The position numbers and the translations under genes were made by a program. Shown piece by piece: positions 62,501-64,000 of a DNA stretch of 64,000 bases (positions are counted from its first letter, which is position 1; the number at the start of each line of letters is the position of its first letter). Source of the stretch: Allokutzneria sp. A3M-2-11 16. Its GTDB lineage: Bacteria; Actinomycetota; Actinomycetes; Mycobacteriales; Pseudonocardiaceae. Location: assembly GCF_024213555.1 (NCBI RefSeq), contig NZ_JANAVO010000006.1:124001-188000 (forward strand), written 5' to 3'. The notes beneath the pieces are model-generated. The model made no database searches, was not told where the DNA came from, and worked only from the letters and a program-made list of their open reading frames with translations.

Positions 62501-64000
62501 GAAGCCCTGGCCATGGACCCCCAGCAGCGTGCGCTGCTGGAGACTTCGTGGGAGGCGTTCGAGCGCGCGGGGATCGACCCGCACGCGCTCCGCGGCAGCC
62601 GCGCCGGGGTGTTCGTCGGGGTGACCGCCCAGGACTACGGACCCCGGCTGCACGAACCGGGACAGGAGTCCGGCGGATACCTGTTGACCGGCACCACGCC
62701 GAGCGTCGCGTCCGGGCGGCTCGCCTACACCTACGGCTTCGAGGGCCCTGCGCTCACCGTCGACACCGCGTGCTCGTCCTCGCTGGTGGCGGTGCACTCC
62801 GCGAGCCAGGCACTGCGCGCGGGGGAGTGCTCACTGGCGCTCGCCGGTGGCGCGGCCGTGCTGGCGACACCGGGGATGTTCGTCGAGTTCGCCCGTCAGG
62901 GCGGGCTGTCGCCGGACGGCCGGTGCAAGGCGTTCTCCGCGAGCGCGGACGGGACCGGGTGGGCGGAGGGCGTCGGCCTGGTGCTGCTCGAACGGCTCTC
63001 CGACGCGCGGCGCAACGGCCACGAGGTCCTTGCGGTGATCCGGGGCTCGGCGATCAACTCCGACGGCGCGTCGAACGGCTTGACCGCGCCGAACGGCACG
63101 TCACAGCAACGCGTGATCCGCCAGGCACTGGCCAATGCCGGTCTCCGTCCGTCCGATGTGGACGTTGTGGAGGCGCACGGCACCGGGACCCGGCTCGGCG
63201 ATCCGATCGAGGCGAACGCGTTGATCGCGGCTTACGGCCAGGATCGTGACCGGCCGTTGTGGCTGGGCTCGTTGAAGTCGAACATCGGTCATTCTCAGGC
63301 CGCCGCCGGTGTGGGTGGCGTGATCAAGATGATTGAGGCGATGCGGCACGGCGTGCTCCCGAAGACTTTGCACGTCGACGAGCCGTCGCCGCACGTGGAC
63401 TGGACGACGGGCGAGGTCCGCCTGCTCGCCGAACCCGTGCCGTGGACCACGGACGTGCGCCGAGCCGCCGTCTCGTCGTTCGGTATCAGTGGGACCAACG
63501 CGCACGTGATCCTTGAGCAGGCGCCGGAGGCGCCCGGCAGGACGCCGACACCGGGACCGACGCCGTGGGTGGTCACCGCGAGGTCCGAGGTCGCGCTGCG
63601 CGAGGTGGCCGCACGACTGGAAACCGTGACGGCGAAGCCCGAAGACGTGGCTTTCACGCTGGCCGCGCGGTCGCCGCTACCGCGCCGAGCGGTGATCGTC
63701 GGTGACCACCTGGCCGGGCTGGCGGCCCTCGCGCGCGGAGAGAGCGCCGCGAACGTCGTGACTGGCACCGCCTCGGGCGGGCGGGTCGTTTTCGTGTTCC
63801 CCGGCCAGGGCTCGCAGTGGACCGGGATGGCTCAGGGCCTTCTGGAGCACGAGGTCTTCGCGGCGTCGATGGCGGACTGCGCGGCTGCCCTGGCGCCGCA
63901 CGTGGAGTGGGATCTCTTCGCGGAGCTGAACGGGCCGCTCGATCGCGTCGATGTCGTCCAGCCGGTCTTGTGGGCGGTCATGGTGTCCCTGGCGGCGCTG
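59531..64000 (+). CDS. modular type I polyketide synthase, loading module and start of module 1 (runs off right edge)
   Basis: 1490 aa so far from a GTG at 59531 (GGAAAGG upstream; frame open to the edge). Loading module: KSQ (~12-435), active-site motif [11 protein letters not shown] with Gln166 in place of Cys; AT (~500-790) with GHSIGE (Ser589) and HAFH at 680-683, a malonyl-CoA signature; ACP (~836-915), Ser867 in GFDSLT. Module 1: KS (~922-1350) with intact DTACSSS (Cys1081), VEAHGTGT and NIGHSQ; AT begins at [10 protein letters not shown] (~1420). KSQ decarboxylates the loaded malonyl group, giving an acetyl starter. Reductive domains of module 1 lie beyond the window. Cis-AT architecture. 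Confidence 0.95.
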   Translation, partial: MPQHTQSSNEGIAIVGMACRLPGAAGTAEFARMLADGRHAVGEVPRRRWDIRPDGPARFGAFLDDVELFDAAFFRIAPREAAEMDPQQRLVLELSWESLEDAGIAAEKLGGARAGVHLGLSSDDYAKLRRIPAEHTLTGSSRAVVANRVSHVLGLTGPSVVVDTGQSSSLAAVHLACESLRRGESEIAIAGGVNLNLVPESAIAAERFGALSPDGRCYTFDERANGYVRGEGGGIVVLKPLGRALADGDRVHSVIRGSALGAGTGATLTVPDAAAQARVLRAAYAAAGVDPGAVQYVELHGTGTRVGDPVEAAALGAVVGSAARRPVLVGSAKTNVGHLEGGAGIVGLIKAALAVSGREIPPSLNFRAANPGIALDELNLRVAVERLPWPEPDRPLIAGVSSFGMGGASCHVVLAEAPRTPERPAATVPVVPWVLSARSREALRDQAARLSTVDAEPGDIGYSLTLRSSLEQRAVVLGADGLSALAQERPSPSLVTGSPVDGGLAFLFSGQGSQRVGMGRALYQTFPAFAEAFDAVCDGFTLPVREAIQDEDRLHRTEFTQAALFAIEVALFRLLESWGVRPDHLLGHSIGELAAAHVAGVFSLADACRLVEARGRLMQALPEGGAMVAVEASEVDVRQHLGTASIAAVNGPLSTVISGDEAEVLEIAKRWKHKRLRVSHAFHSAHMDPMLADFRSVAREIRYLKPSIPIITEGDPATPEHWVRHVRDAVRFHDGVTELIRRGAATFLEIGPGGLSSLVGRAAVPLLRRDRDEVESVLLALGTAYVRGVAVDWAGVLGGGRRVDLPTYPFQRRRHWLGESTAPEIPPQVNSRDTLNLVRAHVAAVLGYEGPEAVDADTNFSDLGFDSLTAVELRDALAAATGRALPSSLLFDHPTPVRLARYLLDDSAAEEIVAAAHHDEPIAVVGMACRFPGGVTSPEQLWRLVADERDAITSFPTDRGWTVEDVPVKAGGFLDTATEFDAEFFGISPREALAMDPQQRALLETSWEAFERAGIDPHALRGSRAGVFVGVTAQDYGPRLHEPGQESGGYLLTGTTPSVASGRLAYTYGFEGPALTVDTACSSSLVAVHSASQALRAGECSLALAGGAAVLATPGMFVEFARQGGLSPDGRCKAFSASADGTGWAEGVGLVLLERLSDARRNGHEVLAVIRGSAINSDGASNGLTAPNGTSQQRVIRQALANAGLRPSDVDVVEAHGTGTRLGDPIEANALIAAYGQDRDRPLWLGSLKSNIGHSQAAAGVGGVIKMIEAMRHGVLPKTLHVDEPSPHVDWTTGEVRLLAEPVPWTTDVRRAAVSSFGISGTNAHVILEQAPEAPGRTPTPGPTPWVVTARSEVALREVAARLETVTAKPEDVAFTLAARSPLPRRAVIVGDHLAGLAALARGESAANVVTGTASGGRVVFVFPGQGSQWTGMAQGLLEHEVFAASMADCAAALAPHVEWDLFAELNGPLDRVDVVQPVLWAVMVSLAAL

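Overview
High-GC, gene-dense DNA with actinobacterial hallmarks: TCGAAC-N4-GTTCGA LexA boxes, the ImuA'/ImuB/DnaE2 mutagenesis genes, Lsr2, AfsR and LAL-type regulators and many F420/flavin enzymes. The best guess is a Pseudonocardiales-like actinomycete; the genus cannot be fixed from the sequence alone.

0-11 kb: the 5' end of dnaE2 runs off the left edge behind a perfect LexA box. A second, identical box lies before imuA'-imuB at 3.5-5.7 kb; imuB as given has a one-base frameshift. Between them are a small membrane protein, an AraC regulator and an amino-acid permease. Next come a large membrane-bound NACHT/TPR protein and a BtrH_N-like gene. The latter has a MerR-type promoter and is bracketed by direct copies of a ~195-bp palindromic intergenic repeat; an inverted copy lies near the left edge and a decayed one at 44.1 kb.

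11-31 kb: regulator/oxidoreductase and regulator/exporter pairs, an NLP (NPP1) toxin-like secreted protein, an AfsR-type regulator, a secreted polysaccharide lyase and lsr2. Several small genes here (a two-repeat secreted protein, an ankyrin protein, a GNAT, a RidA protein) are broken or frame-switched by single-base indels. A third perfect LexA box and a strong terminator sit close together at 31.03-31.13 kb.

31-45 kb: a compact sugar locus (ROK repressor, ROK kinase, SIS isomerase, GH13 glucosidase) with a clear palindromic operator, an integrase C-terminal remnant, a PHP hydrolase, and a soluble NACHT protein resembling bacterial NLR-type anti-phage ATPases. The block that holds this NACHT gene is bracketed by two diverged ~95-bp repeats. 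A CPBP membrane protease follows.

45.4-64 kb: one edge of a biosynthetic gene cluster. It has a LAL/LuxR regulator, two divergent paralogous FAD monooxygenases, an unrecognised 199-aa protein, a thioesterase-like hydrolase with a Cys nucleophile, a free-standing C-A-T NRPS module whose specificity code reads as glycine, a cytosolic FG-GAP repeat protein, a P450 lacking the usual I-helix acid, an F420-type oxidoreductase and the start of a modular type I PKS. The PKS opens with a KSQ-AT(malonyl)-ACP loading module, implying an acetate starter. Tandem TAGGGG repeats lie before both plus-strand operons, with a single related site near the LAL gene, and may be the cluster operator. The product cannot be named from this part.
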